Origin: Marinobacter manganoxydans MnI7-9
GTDB lineage: Bacteria > Pseudomonadota > Gammaproteobacteria > Pseudomonadales > Oleiphilaceae
Reading direction: 5' to 3'
DNA: 46,826 bases
NCBI RefSeq assembly: GCF_000235625.1
Contig: NZ_AGTR01000064.1
Coordinates: forward strand, 1-46,826
Of this stretch, positions 40,171 to 46,826 are shown piece by piece. The notes below the pieces were generated by a model that saw nothing but the letters and a program-made list of their open reading frames with translations, did not search any database and was not told the origin of the DNA. The first letter of the stretch is position 1; every line of letters starts with the position of its first letter. The position numbers and the translations under genes are program-made.

Positions 40171-42993
40171 TTACTTCGTCAACATTGGCTTCAGATAGCG
40201 GCCTGTGTGAGAAGCGGGGTTCTCGGCGACTTCCTCCGGCGTTCCCTCGGCAATGATCTGGCCGCCGCCAGAGCCGCCTTCGGGGCCCAGGTCGACAATC
40301 CAGTCGGCGGTCTTGATCACGTCCAGATTGTGTTCGATGACCACGATGGTGTTGCCATGGTCCCGCAGCCTCTCCAGAACGTTGAGCAGTTGCTGGATGT
40401 CGTAGAAGTGCAGGCCGGTGGTTGGCTCGTCAAGAATGTAGAGTGTCTTGCCTGTATCCCGCTTGGAGAGCTCTTTGGCCAGTTTAACCCGCTGGGCTTC
40501 GCCACCAGAGAGGGTGACCGCGCTCTGCCCCAGTCGGATGTATGAGAGGCCGACATCCATCAATGTCTGTAGTTTGCGGGCCAGGAAAGGCACGGCATCG
40601 AAGAACTCGCGCCCTTCCTCAACGGTCATTTCAAGTACTTCGTTGATATTCTTGCCCTTGTAGCGGACTTCCAGAGTTTCCCGGTTGTAGCGCTTGCCCT
40701 TGCAGACGTCGCAGGGCACGTAGACATCCGGCAGGAAATGCATCTCTACCTTGATCACGCCGTCGCCCTGGCATGCCTCGCATCGTCCACCTTTGACGTT
40801 GAAAGAGAATCGGCCAGGTTTGTAGCCCCGGGAACGTGCCTCCTGTGTTCCGGCAAAGAGTTCACGGATGGGAGTGAACAGGCCGGTGTAGGTGGCCGGG
40901 TTCGAGCGGGGGGTGCGGCCGATGGGGCTCTGGTCAATGTCGATGACCTTGTCCAGGTGGTCCAGTCCTTTGAGCGACTGGTAGGGGGCATGGTTGAGGC
41001 TGGTGGCCTTGTTGAGTTTGGCGGCAGCTACCGGATACAGGGTGCTGTTGATCAGCGTGGACTTGCCAGACCCGGATACACCAGTGACGCAGGTCATGAT
41101 GCCCAGGGGCAAATCGAGCGTAACGTCTTTCAGGTTGTTGCCAGTAGCACCTGACAGGGTCAGTGCTTTTCCGCTGCCTTTGTTGCGCTGTTTCGGGATG
41201 GCGATTTCCCGGGTGCCGTTGAGGTATTGCCCGGTAAGTGAATCGGGGTTGTCGATGATCTGTTGCGGGGTGCCCTGGCCGATAATCTTGCCGCCATGAA
41301 CGCCAGCACCCGGTCCGATATCAATGACATGATCTGCAGCGCGGATCGCATCCTCATCGTGTTCGACAACAATCACGGTATTGCCCAGATCCCGGAGATG
41401 GGTGAGGGTGGCCAAAAGCCGGTCATTGTCCCGTTGATGCAACCCGATGGAGGGTTCGTCAAGAATGTACATGACGCCTACCAGCCCGGCGCCGATCTGG
41501 CTTGCCAGACGAATACGCTGGGCCTCGCCGCCGGAGAGGGTGTCGGCACTACGCTCAAGGGTCAGATATTCCAGACCTACGTTTACCAGGAACTGGAGCC
41601 TCTGGCGTACTTCTTTCAGGATTTTCTCGGCAATTTCGCCTTTCCGGCCCGGCAGCGCCAGGGTTTCGAAGTAATCGTGGGCCTCGCCAACCGGCAAGTG
41701 GGTAACATCAGAAATATTGTGTTCTTCAATAAAGACATGGCGGGCGCTTCGGCGCAGTCGGGAACCTCCGCACTCCTTGCACGGTTGGGTGCTGAGGTTG
41801 CGAGCCAGTTCCTCCCGCATGCTCTGTGAGTCGGTCTCACGGTAACGCCGTTCAAGGTTTGGCAGAATGCCCTCGAATGGATGTGCCTTCTCCATGATAT
41901 GGCCACGTGAATTCACATAACGGAATGGGATATCCTCATCGCCCGAGCCGAACAGCAGCACGTTGCGAAAATCCTCGGGGAGATCCGCCCAGGGCGTTTC
42001 CAGATCGATGCCGTAGTGATCTGCCACGCTGCCCAGCATCTGGAAGTAATAGACGGCCCGGCGATCCCAGCCCTTGATGGCGCCGGATGCCAAAGTGGCT
42101 TCCGGGTGCTGGACAATTTTTTCGGGATCAAAGAACTGTTTAACACCCAGTCCGTCGCAGGTAGGGCAGGCACCCGCCGGGTTGTTAAAGGAAAACAGTT
42201 TCGGCTCGAGCTCGCTCAGGGCATAGCCGCACTGGGTGCAGGCATAACGGGCGGAGAAGGTCTGTTCTTCTCCCTCACCACTCATGGGCGCCACAAGGGC
42301 AATCCCGTCCGCCAGGTCCAGGGCGGTTTCGAAACTCTCGGCAAGCCGCTGCTCCAGGCCTGGCTTGACCTTAAACCGATCGACGACCACATCAATCTGA
42401 TGTTTGCGTTTTTTGTCCAGGGCCGGCACATCGTCGATGTCATAAACCGTGCCGTCCACGCGCAGGCGGATAAAGCCCTGGCTGCGCATGGTTTCGATAA
42501 CCTGCAGATGTTCGCCTTTCCGATCCCGGATTACCGGTGCCAGGATCATGAGTTTGCTGTCCTCTGGCATGGCCACCACCTGGTCTACCATCTGGCTGAT
42601 GGTCTGCGCTTCCAGAGGTTGGCCATGGTCAGGGCACCGGGGCTCCCCGGCGCGGGCGAAGAGCAGGCGCAGGTAATCGTAGATTTCCGTGATGGTGCCA
42701 ACGGTGGAGCGAGGGTTGTGGGAAGTGGACTTCTGCTCTATGGATATCGCTGGCGACAGGCCTTCGATATGGTCCACATCCGGCTTCTCCATCATCGAGA
42801 GAAACTGGCGGGCGTAGGTAGACAGCGACTCCACATAACGTCGCTGCCCTTCAGCATAGAGCGTATCGAACGCAAGGGACGATTTACCGGAACCGGAGAG
42901 GCCGGTAATCACAATCAGTTTGTCCCTTGGCATATCCAGGTCGATGTTCTTCAGGTTGTGGGTTCGTGCCCCTTTGATCTGGATATGGTCCAT
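40171..42993 (-). CDS. uvrA: Excinuclease ABC subunit A
   Basis: 940 residues, the same as E. coli UvrA. With UvrB it finds bulky DNA lesions for nucleotide excision repair. Two ABC ATPase halves are present: Walker [10 protein letters not shown] at 31-39 and [10 protein letters not shown] near 640, and signature motifs [17 protein letters not shown] and [17 protein letters not shown]. Zinc sites CTQCGYAL...CPTCDG and CEACQGDG...[10 protein letters not shown] are complete. It begins [20 protein letters not shown]. It is convergent with rplQ and divergent from the yajR-like gene. No good LexA box is visible upstream. Confidence 0.99.
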   Translation of the reverse strand: MDHIQIKGARTHNLKNIDLDMPRDKLIVITGLSGSGKSSLAFDTLYAEGQRRYVESLSTYARQFLSMMEKPDVDHIEGLSPAISIEQKSTSHNPRSTVGTITEIYDYLRLLFARAGEPRCPDHGQPLEAQTISQMVDQVVAMPEDSKLMILAPVIRDRKGEHLQVIETMRSQGFIRLRVDGTVYDIDDVPALDKKRKHQIDVVVDRFKVKPGLEQRLAESFETALDLADGIALVAPMSGEGEEQTFSARYACTQCGYALSELEPKLFSFNNPAGACPTCDGLGVKQFFDPEKIVQHPEATLASGAIKGWDRRAVYYFQMLGSVADHYGIDLETPWADLPEDFRNVLLFGSGDEDIPFRYVNSRGHIMEKAHPFEGILPNLERRYRETDSQSMREELARNLSTQPCKECGGSRLRRSARHVFIEEHNISDVTHLPVGEAHDYFETLALPGRKGEIAEKILKEVRQRLQFLVNVGLEYLTLERSADTLSGGEAQRIRLASQIGAGLVGVMYILDEPSIGLHQRDNDRLLATLTHLRDLGNTVIVVEHDEDAIRAADHVIDIGPGAGVHGGKIIGQGTPQQIIDNPDSLTGQYLNGTREIAIPKQRNKGSGKALTLSGATGNNLKDVTLDLPLGIMTCVTGVSGSGKSTLINSTLYPVAAAKLNKATSLNHAPYQSLKGLDHLDKVIDIDQSPIGRTPRSNPATYTGLFTPIRELFAGTQEARSRGYKPGRFSFNVKGGRCEACQGDGVIKVEMHFLPDVYVPCDVCKGKRYNRETLEVRYKGKNINEVLEMTVEEGREFFDAVPFLARKLQTLMDVGLSYIRLGQSAVTLSGGEAQRVKLAKELSKRDTGKTLYILDEPTTGLHFYDIQQLLNVLERLRDHGNTIVVIEHNLDVIKTADWIVDLGPEGGSGGGQIIAEGTPEEVAENPASHTGRYLKPMLTK

Positions 42994-43019
42994 AACACCT
43001 CGCTCGGATAAAAACGAAA

Positions 43020-43025
43020 ATTATA
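43020..43025 (-). promoter_or_regulatory. Possible -10 box of uvrA
   Basis: Read on the minus strand this is a consensus TATAAT, 27 bp before the uvrA start. The matching -35 region is poor (TTCGCC at 18 bp), so an activator or an extended element would be needed. It is the best candidate in the 185-bp divergent gap, which otherwise shows nothing recognisable. Confidence 0.4.
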
Positions 43026-43178
43026 CCGCGTTGGGCCCGCTGCGGCGAAAATGATACCGGGGCCAGCATCACGCGGGTTGTCCCCCGTCAGCGCCCCTTC
43101 TGTTACAATGCGCCGCCTGCGATGGGTATCTGCCCTCAATCTGACCGCTTTCAACCCCGGCTGAGGTACGTAATTGCC

Positions 43179-44549
43179 ATGAATGCGCTGGAAAAACGCT
43201 CCGTATCGGCCCTGGCGTCTGTCTACGCCATGCGCATGCTCGGACTGTTCATGGTGCTGCCGGTATTCATGCTGCTTGGCGAAGACCTCAAGGATGCAAC
43301 GCCGGCTCTCCTGGGGTTTGCCATAGGCGCGTACGGCCTGAGCCAGGCGCTGTTACAGATTCCCTTTGGCATGCTGTCGGACCGGGTCGGCCGTAAGCGC
43401 ATGATCTACATCGGGCTCGTATTATTTGCCGCTGGCAGTCTTCTGGCCGCGGCCACGGACTCCATATACGTTGTGATTGCCGGTCGGATTCTTCAGGGAG
43501 CCGGTGCGATCGCCAGTGTGCTGATGGCGCTGCTCAGTGACCTGACTCGCGAGGAAGAGCGGACCAAGGCCATGGCAACGGTGGGGATCACCATCGGCCT
43601 GTCGTTTTCGGTATCGCTGGTTCTTGGGCCTCTTCTCGGAGCCTGGTGGGGACTGTCCGGGATCTTCTACGCCACGGCAGCACTGGCCGTGGTGGCGCTG
43701 GTGATCGTCAACCGCGTGGTTCCGACGCCCCATCAGCACAAGACCAGCCCCGACACGCATCCTGCCCGGGAGATGCTGGGGCGCGTGCTTTCAGACGGTC
43801 GTCTTCTCCGGTTGGATTTCGGTATCTTCGCACTGCATCTGGTGCTGACCGCCCTGTTTCTGGTGTTTCCCTCCATGCTTCAGGAGCGGTTTGGCCTTGC
43901 CAGCAGTTCACACTGGTGGTTTTACCTGAGCGTGATGGTCACGTCTTTCTTCGCCATGGTGCCGTTCATCATCATTGGCGAGAAAAAGCGCAGGATGAAA
44001 CCGGTGCTTTGCGGGGCGATTGCCTTGCTGACATTGGCCACTGCCGGGTTTACCGGTGTTTCCAGCAGCCTGGTTGCGGCCTGGGCTGTGCTGTTTTTCT
44101 TCTTCATGGCCTTCAACCTGCTCGAGGCCAGCCTGCCGTCATTGATCAGCAAGGAGGCGCCGGCTGCAAGCAAAGGCACGGCGATGGGGGTTTACTCCAC
44201 CTCCCAGTTCATGGGTGCGTTTCTGGGGGGCGCATTCGGCGGCTACCTCCTGGAGGTAGCCGGGCTGCAGGGCGTGCTCTGGTTCATGGTGGTAGTGCTG
44301 GGCCTCTGGCTGCTGATAGCGCTCACCATGCCCGCGCCCGGTCACACCACAAGTTTCGTGGTACAGTTGCAGCAGGTAATGAACGACCAGTACGACGACA
44401 TCGATGACAATCTCCGCCGCCTTCCGGGCGTTCAGGATGTGGTGATTGTGGAAGACGCTGCCACCGCCTATCTTAAGGTGGATCGTCAGCAATTTGATGA
44501 AGCGTTACTTGCGGACTTTTCCTTTGTCCGGCAGGCTAACCATTCTTGA
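43179..44549 (+). CDS. yajR: YajR-like MFS transporter with C-terminal ferredoxin-like domain
   Basis: 456 residues from the ATG at 43179 (YajR of E. coli has 454); GAGG at 43163-43166 is rather far upstream. Twelve hydrophobic segments fit the major facilitator fold. Motif A is GMLSDRVGRKRM, followed by RILQGAGAIASVLMALLSDL and later LPSLISKEAPAASKGTAMGV. After TM12, about residues 390-456 form the small YAM-type domain (LRRLPGVQDVVIVEDAATAY). It should be an inner-membrane proton-driven exporter; the substrate is unknown even for YajR. The uvrA-transporter-ssb arrangement resembles Pseudomonas. Confidence 0.9.
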   Translation: MNALEKRSVSALASVYAMRMLGLFMVLPVFMLLGEDLKDATPALLGFAIGAYGLSQALLQIPFGMLSDRVGRKRMIYIGLVLFAAGSLLAAATDSIYVVIAGRILQGAGAIASVLMALLSDLTREEERTKAMATVGITIGLSFSVSLVLGPLLGAWWGLSGIFYATAALAVVALVIVNRVVPTPHQHKTSPDTHPAREMLGRVLSDGRLLRLDFGIFALHLVLTALFLVFPSMLQERFGLASSSHWWFYLSVMVTSFFAMVPFIIIGEKKRRMKPVLCGAIALLTLATAGFTGVSSSLVAAWAVLFFFFMAFNLLEASLPSLISKEAPAASKGTAMGVYSTSQFMGAFLGGAFGGYLLEVAGLQGVLWFMVVVLGLWLLIALTMPAPGHTTSFVVQLQQVMNDQYDDIDDNLRRLPGVQDVVIVEDAATAYLKVDRQQFDEALLADFSFVRQANHS

Positions 44550-44606
44550 AATCCGGAGGCTCGCACGGAACGCGGGCGTCCCTGAAAACAGAGTCAGGAG
44601 CAGAAC

Positions 44607-45131
44607 ATGGCACGAGGCGTAAACAAGGTAATCCTAATCGGTAATCTGGGGCAGGACCCGGATACCCGCTACACCCCCAACGGCAATGCCGTAGTAAACC
44701 TGAACCTTGCAACAGACGAAAGCTACAAGGATCGTCAGACCGGTCAGCTGGTGCCGAAAACCGAATGGCACCGGGTTGTCATGTTCGGCAAGATCGCCGA
44801 AGTTGCGGGACAGTACCTGCGAAAGGGCTCAAAGGTTTATATTGAGGGCAAGCTTCAGACCCGCAAATGGCAGAACAAGGAAGGGCAGGATGTCTATACC
44901 ACCGAGGTTGTGGTGGATATCAATGGCCAGATGCAGATGCTGGACAGCCGTGGCGGCGAAGGCGGAATGAGCCAGGGTGCGCCGGCAGGACGGCCTCAGC
45001 AGTCCGGCTACAACGCGCCGGCTGGACAGCAGAACAATCCGCCACCGCAATCCGGTGGCTACAGCAACCAGCCTTCGCAGGGCAGCATGCCCGAACCGGT
45101 TGACGACTTTGATGATGACATTCCGTTCTAG
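44607..45131 (+). CDS. ssb: Single-stranded DNA-binding protein SSB
   Basis: 174 residues (178 in E. coli), with the ribosome-binding site AGGAG at 44596-44600. The OB-fold domain (1-110) has [20 protein letters not shown] and [20 protein letters not shown], with the conserved tryptophan in WHRV. A Gly/Gln/Pro-rich linker (about 115-160) leads to the acidic tip DDFDDDIPF, which recruits repair and replication proteins. A terminator lies 50 nt downstream. It is probably cotranscribed with or independent of the transporter 57 bp upstream. Confidence 0.98.
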   Translation: MARGVNKVILIGNLGQDPDTRYTPNGNAVVNLNLATDESYKDRQTGQLVPKTEWHRVVMFGKIAEVAGQYLRKGSKVYIEGKLQTRKWQNKEGQDVYTTEVVVDINGQMQMLDSRGGEGGMSQGAPAGRPQQSGYNAPAGQQNNPPPQSGGYSNQPSQGSMPEPVDDFDDDIPF

Positions 45132-45180
45132 TCAAGAGTATACGGATAATGTAACGTTTAGGCTTTGTCTGAACTCCAAG

Positions 45181-45204
45181 CCCCTGCAAATGCAGGGGTT
45201 TTTT
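45181..45204 (+). terminator. Terminator after ssb
   Basis: CCCCTGCA-AA-TGCAGGGG followed by six T: a perfect 8-bp stem with U tract. It marks the boundary between the conserved core and the AT-richer DNA to its right. Confidence 0.93.
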
Positions 45205-45227
45205 ATTTTATGGAGTGTAATATTTTC

Positions 45228-45256
45228 TTGATGCATTTTTATAGTTGGGCTAATAT
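45228..45256 (+). promoter_or_regulatory. Possible promoter of the integrase-like gene
   Basis: TTGATG (45228-45233), a 17-bp spacer and TAATAT (45251-45256), each 4/6 to consensus, in AT-rich DNA 32 bp before the GTG start. The base composition makes chance matches likely. Confidence 0.35.
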
Positions 45257-45287
45257 GTAAAATGTAACAAAAAAAGGAAGATGGGCG

Positions 45288-45767
45288 GTGAGGATTAAGC
45301 GGTTAATTGCAGATGGCGGTGAGCGGGTTTCTGTGCTTGTCGATGAGGCGGGAATGCCGCTTTATGACCCGAATTTGTTCATCACACGCACTGTGCGGAA
45401 TGCGAACATGTCGATCAGCTACGCTGAGGGCTACTTGAGGGCGATCATATCATTGATGGCTTGGGAGAAAGATTTCGGTACGGATTTAAAAGAGAGGTTT
45501 CGTACTGGGGAAATTTTGACTGATCTCGAGTTGGAGTCTCTGACAAATTTTATGTCTCTTAAACAAGAGACGATTACGAAGATCAGGAAAGGCGTCAAGC
45601 TCTTACCAAAGGCTTATAAATATAAAAGCTCAGAGGTGACTTACGCGGCAATAGGTTGCGTAGCTGAGTATTTGGGGTATCTGGTCAAGACACACTCCCC
45701 TGATCCAGGAAGGTTCGAGCGCGCCGAAACGTTAACCCAACTTATCAAAAATCGCAGAGCCAAGTAA
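45288..45767 (+). CDS. Truncated integrase-like protein (N-terminal, DNA-binding part only)
   Basis: 159 residues from a GTG at 45288, with GGAAG at 45276-45280. The opening (a short beta region, then LYDPNLFITRTVRNANMSIS) and FRTGEILTDLELESLTNFMS resemble the N-terminal core-binding region of long tyrosine recombinases found at genomic-island ends. VTYAAIGCVAEYLGYLVKTH fits the next helix. The catalytic domain with the R...HxxR...Y residues is absent, and no frame to 45992 continues it. Codon use is AT-richer than in the ribosomal block. It is probably a recombination relic or a cut-down DNA-binding protein; the family call is from memory. Confidence 0.55.
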   Translation: MRIKRLIADGGERVSVLVDEAGMPLYDPNLFITRTVRNANMSISYAEGYLRAIISLMAWEKDFGTDLKERFRTGEILTDLELESLTNFMSLKQETITKIRKGVKLLPKAYKYKSSEVTYAAIGCVAEYLGYLVKTHSPDPGRFERAETLTQLIKNRRAK

Positions 45768-45992
45768 GCGACCGGTAATCCCATCTTGAGTCAGACGTTG
45801 CCTTCGTGAAGATAGTGTCCAGTGGACAAATGGCTTGAAAAATCGCCCAGAGCTTGTCTTTTTGTTCTAGAAATATGGGCGGCGGTTTATTTGCGCCTCT
45901 TGTGTCGTTACCCTTCTCAAGATAAGCGCAAATTCTATACCTATCAGCAATCGCCGTGTTAGAGCTGATTTCAAGACGTTTTCAGATTTGCA
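45768..45992. other. AT-rich intergenic remnant between the integrase-like and GGDEF genes
   Basis: No gene or continuation of the integrase is visible. The only structures are an 8-bp inverted repeat ATTTGCGC/GCGCAAAT (45889-45896 and 45926-45933) and CGCCCA/TGGGCG around 45844-45881. There is no clear terminator for either convergent gene. Confidence 0.5.
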
Positions 45993-46826
45993 CTAGCTGT
46001 AAAAGCGAAAGCCGTTCTTTTTCTCCCGTTTCACGGCATACATGGCCATGTCTGCCCGCTCTACCAGCGTTTCCGCCTCATCACCGTTTTCAGGGTACAG
46101 TGCAATCCCGATGCTGGTTCCGATAGAAACGCGAAGGTCGCAGCCCGCAAAACGAAAAGGGGTTTCGAGCGAGGTCAAAAGTTTGCGTGCGACCGTTGCG
46201 GCATCCTTTTTTTCATCAAGCGAGGGCAACAGAGCCATAAATTCATCACCACCATAGCGAGCAAGCGTATCCCCTTCTCGCAAACAATTTTTCAGACCGG
46301 ATGCGACTTTCTGCAATAGTTGATCACCAATCCCATGCCCGTATGCGTCGTTTACCGCTTTAAAATTGTCGAGGTCGATAAAAAGCACAGCAAACTTTTG
46401 CCCATTACGTCTCGCCTGACTGACAGCCAGCCTAAGTCGGTCCATAAACAGGTTTCTATTAGGCAAATCGGTCAATGAATCGTGAGAAGCACGAAACTCC
46501 ATTAATTCCAGTGTCTGTTTGCGCTCAGTTATGTCCCGGGCAATGCCCAAAAAAGGAGGATCCTCTGGAGAGAAGTTCGCTTGAGCTAGCGCGGGATTCA
46601 CCCCAAGCGTAGAGGTAAGGATAATTTCAAAGTCCTTGTGACCAACTCCTCCACTGTGGGTCTTAAGCTTGATCTCTTGGGTAATTGGCTCGCCAGCCTC
46701 GGCTCTCTCAAAGAACAGTGGAAGCTTCGCAATGTCATCTTCATGAACGAGCCGGGAAAGCGGTTGACCAATTAACTCCTCTGCGGGCAATCCTGTAAGG
46801 CTCTCTACTTTATGGTTCAGATATTC
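45993..46826 (-). CDS. PAS-GGDEF diguanylate cyclase, 5' end beyond the window
   Basis: The frame stays open to the right edge, so 278 C-terminal residues are seen. The visible start lies in a PAS domain (LTGLPAEELIGQPLSRLVHE) that ends in GIARDITERKQ, typical of a PAC segment. The GGDEF domain follows: DSLTDLPNRNLFMDRL, FIDLDNFKAVNDAYGHGIGD, the intact active site YGGDEF and an inhibitory-site RxxD (REGD) five residues before GGDEF. It should make cyclic di-GMP from two GTP in response to the PAS input. No EAL domain follows. Upstream sensory domains or membrane segments may lie outside. Confidence 0.93.
   Translation of the reverse strand, partial: EYLNHKVESLTGLPAEELIGQPLSRLVHEDDIAKLPLFFERAEAGEPITQEIKLKTHSGGVGHKDFEIILTSTLGVNPALAQANFSPEDPPFLGIARDITERKQTLELMEFRASHDSLTDLPNRNLFMDRLRLAVSQARRNGQKFAVLFIDLDNFKAVNDAYGHGIGDQLLQKVASGLKNCLREGDTLARYGGDEFMALLPSLDEKKDAATVARKLLTSLETPFRFAGCDLRVSIGTSIGIALYPENGDEAETLVERADMAMYAVKREKKNGFRFYS

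Noticed and set aside
40044-40256. Small plus-strand frame across the long inverted repeat and the uvrA end
   Set aside because: It is made of repeat sequence and antisense uvrA, with no ribosome-binding site.
43646-44407. 253-codon alternative frame inside the yajR-like gene
   Set aside because: The main frame has clear MFS motifs throughout; the other frame is Arg/Gly/Ala-rich noise from GC-rich codons.
44582-44597. CTG-N10-CAG before ssb, considered as a LexA box
   Set aside because: It reads CTGA...TCAG and lacks the CTGT...ACAG core and the alternating AT centre; no LexA site was seen before uvrA either.

Overview
This window is a chromosomal segment of a marine gammaproteobacterium, most likely Marinobacter or a close relative. 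The basis is gene order (birA-coaX-SPOR gene-four tRNAs-tuf-tRNA-Trp-secE-nusG, rpoBC running directly into the str, S10, spc and alpha operons, then convergent uvrA, a YajR-like transporter and ssb, the Pseudomonas-type layout) together with protein lengths and motifs. The genus is inferred and was not checked against a database.

Layout. (1) 1-5439: an operon of four secreted proteins of unknown function. They overlap or nearly abut, and each carries the same short motif at the same distance from its predicted signal-peptide cleavage site. (2) 5542-7908: birA, coaX and a SPOR-domain gene. The SPOR gene is split by a frame change exactly at an A AAA AAC heptamer. (3) 7883-10624: a stable-RNA-type promoter, tRNA-Thr(TGT), tRNA-Tyr(GTA), tRNA-Gly(TCC), tRNA-Thr(GGT), the first tuf gene, tRNA-Trp(CCA), secE and nusG. 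(4) 10644-21659: rplK-rplA, an L10-type leader, rplJ-rplL, an attenuator followed by a chain of hairpins, then rpoB and rpoC. (5) 21727-26191: the str operon (rpsL, rpsG, fusA, second tuf) with a good promoter and a strong terminator. (6) 26239-36940: the S10 and spc operons behind a near-consensus promoter, ending with secY and rpmJ. (7) 36986-40008: the alpha operon (rpsM, rpsK, rpsD, rpoA, rplQ) behind its own promoter, which is embedded in a 12-bp dyad. (8) 40053-45204: a very long inverted repeat, uvrA on the minus strand, and divergent yajR-like and ssb genes. (9) 45205-46826: an AT-richer accessory edge with a truncated integrase-like gene and the 3' part of a PAS-GGDEF gene.

The core of the window makes the translation and transcription machinery: RNA polymerase alpha, beta and beta', NusG, both elongation factors, 30 ribosomal proteins and the SecYE translocon core. 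Several intergenic segments look like ribosomal-protein feedback sites. The most notable is a 24-nt stretch just upstream of the rplC ribosome-binding site that matches 23S rRNA (E. coli numbering about 320-343) at 22 of 24 positions as I recall that rRNA. It suggests rRNA mimicry controlling L3/L4 synthesis in an operon whose 5' leader is too short for the E. coli S10-leader mechanism.

Most worth following up: the four-gene secreted paralog operon, the possible programmed -1 frameshift in the SPOR gene, the 23S-like element before rplC, and the long inverted repeat between rplQ and uvrA. All functions are assigned by reading motifs and family knowledge from memory; no alignment or search was run.
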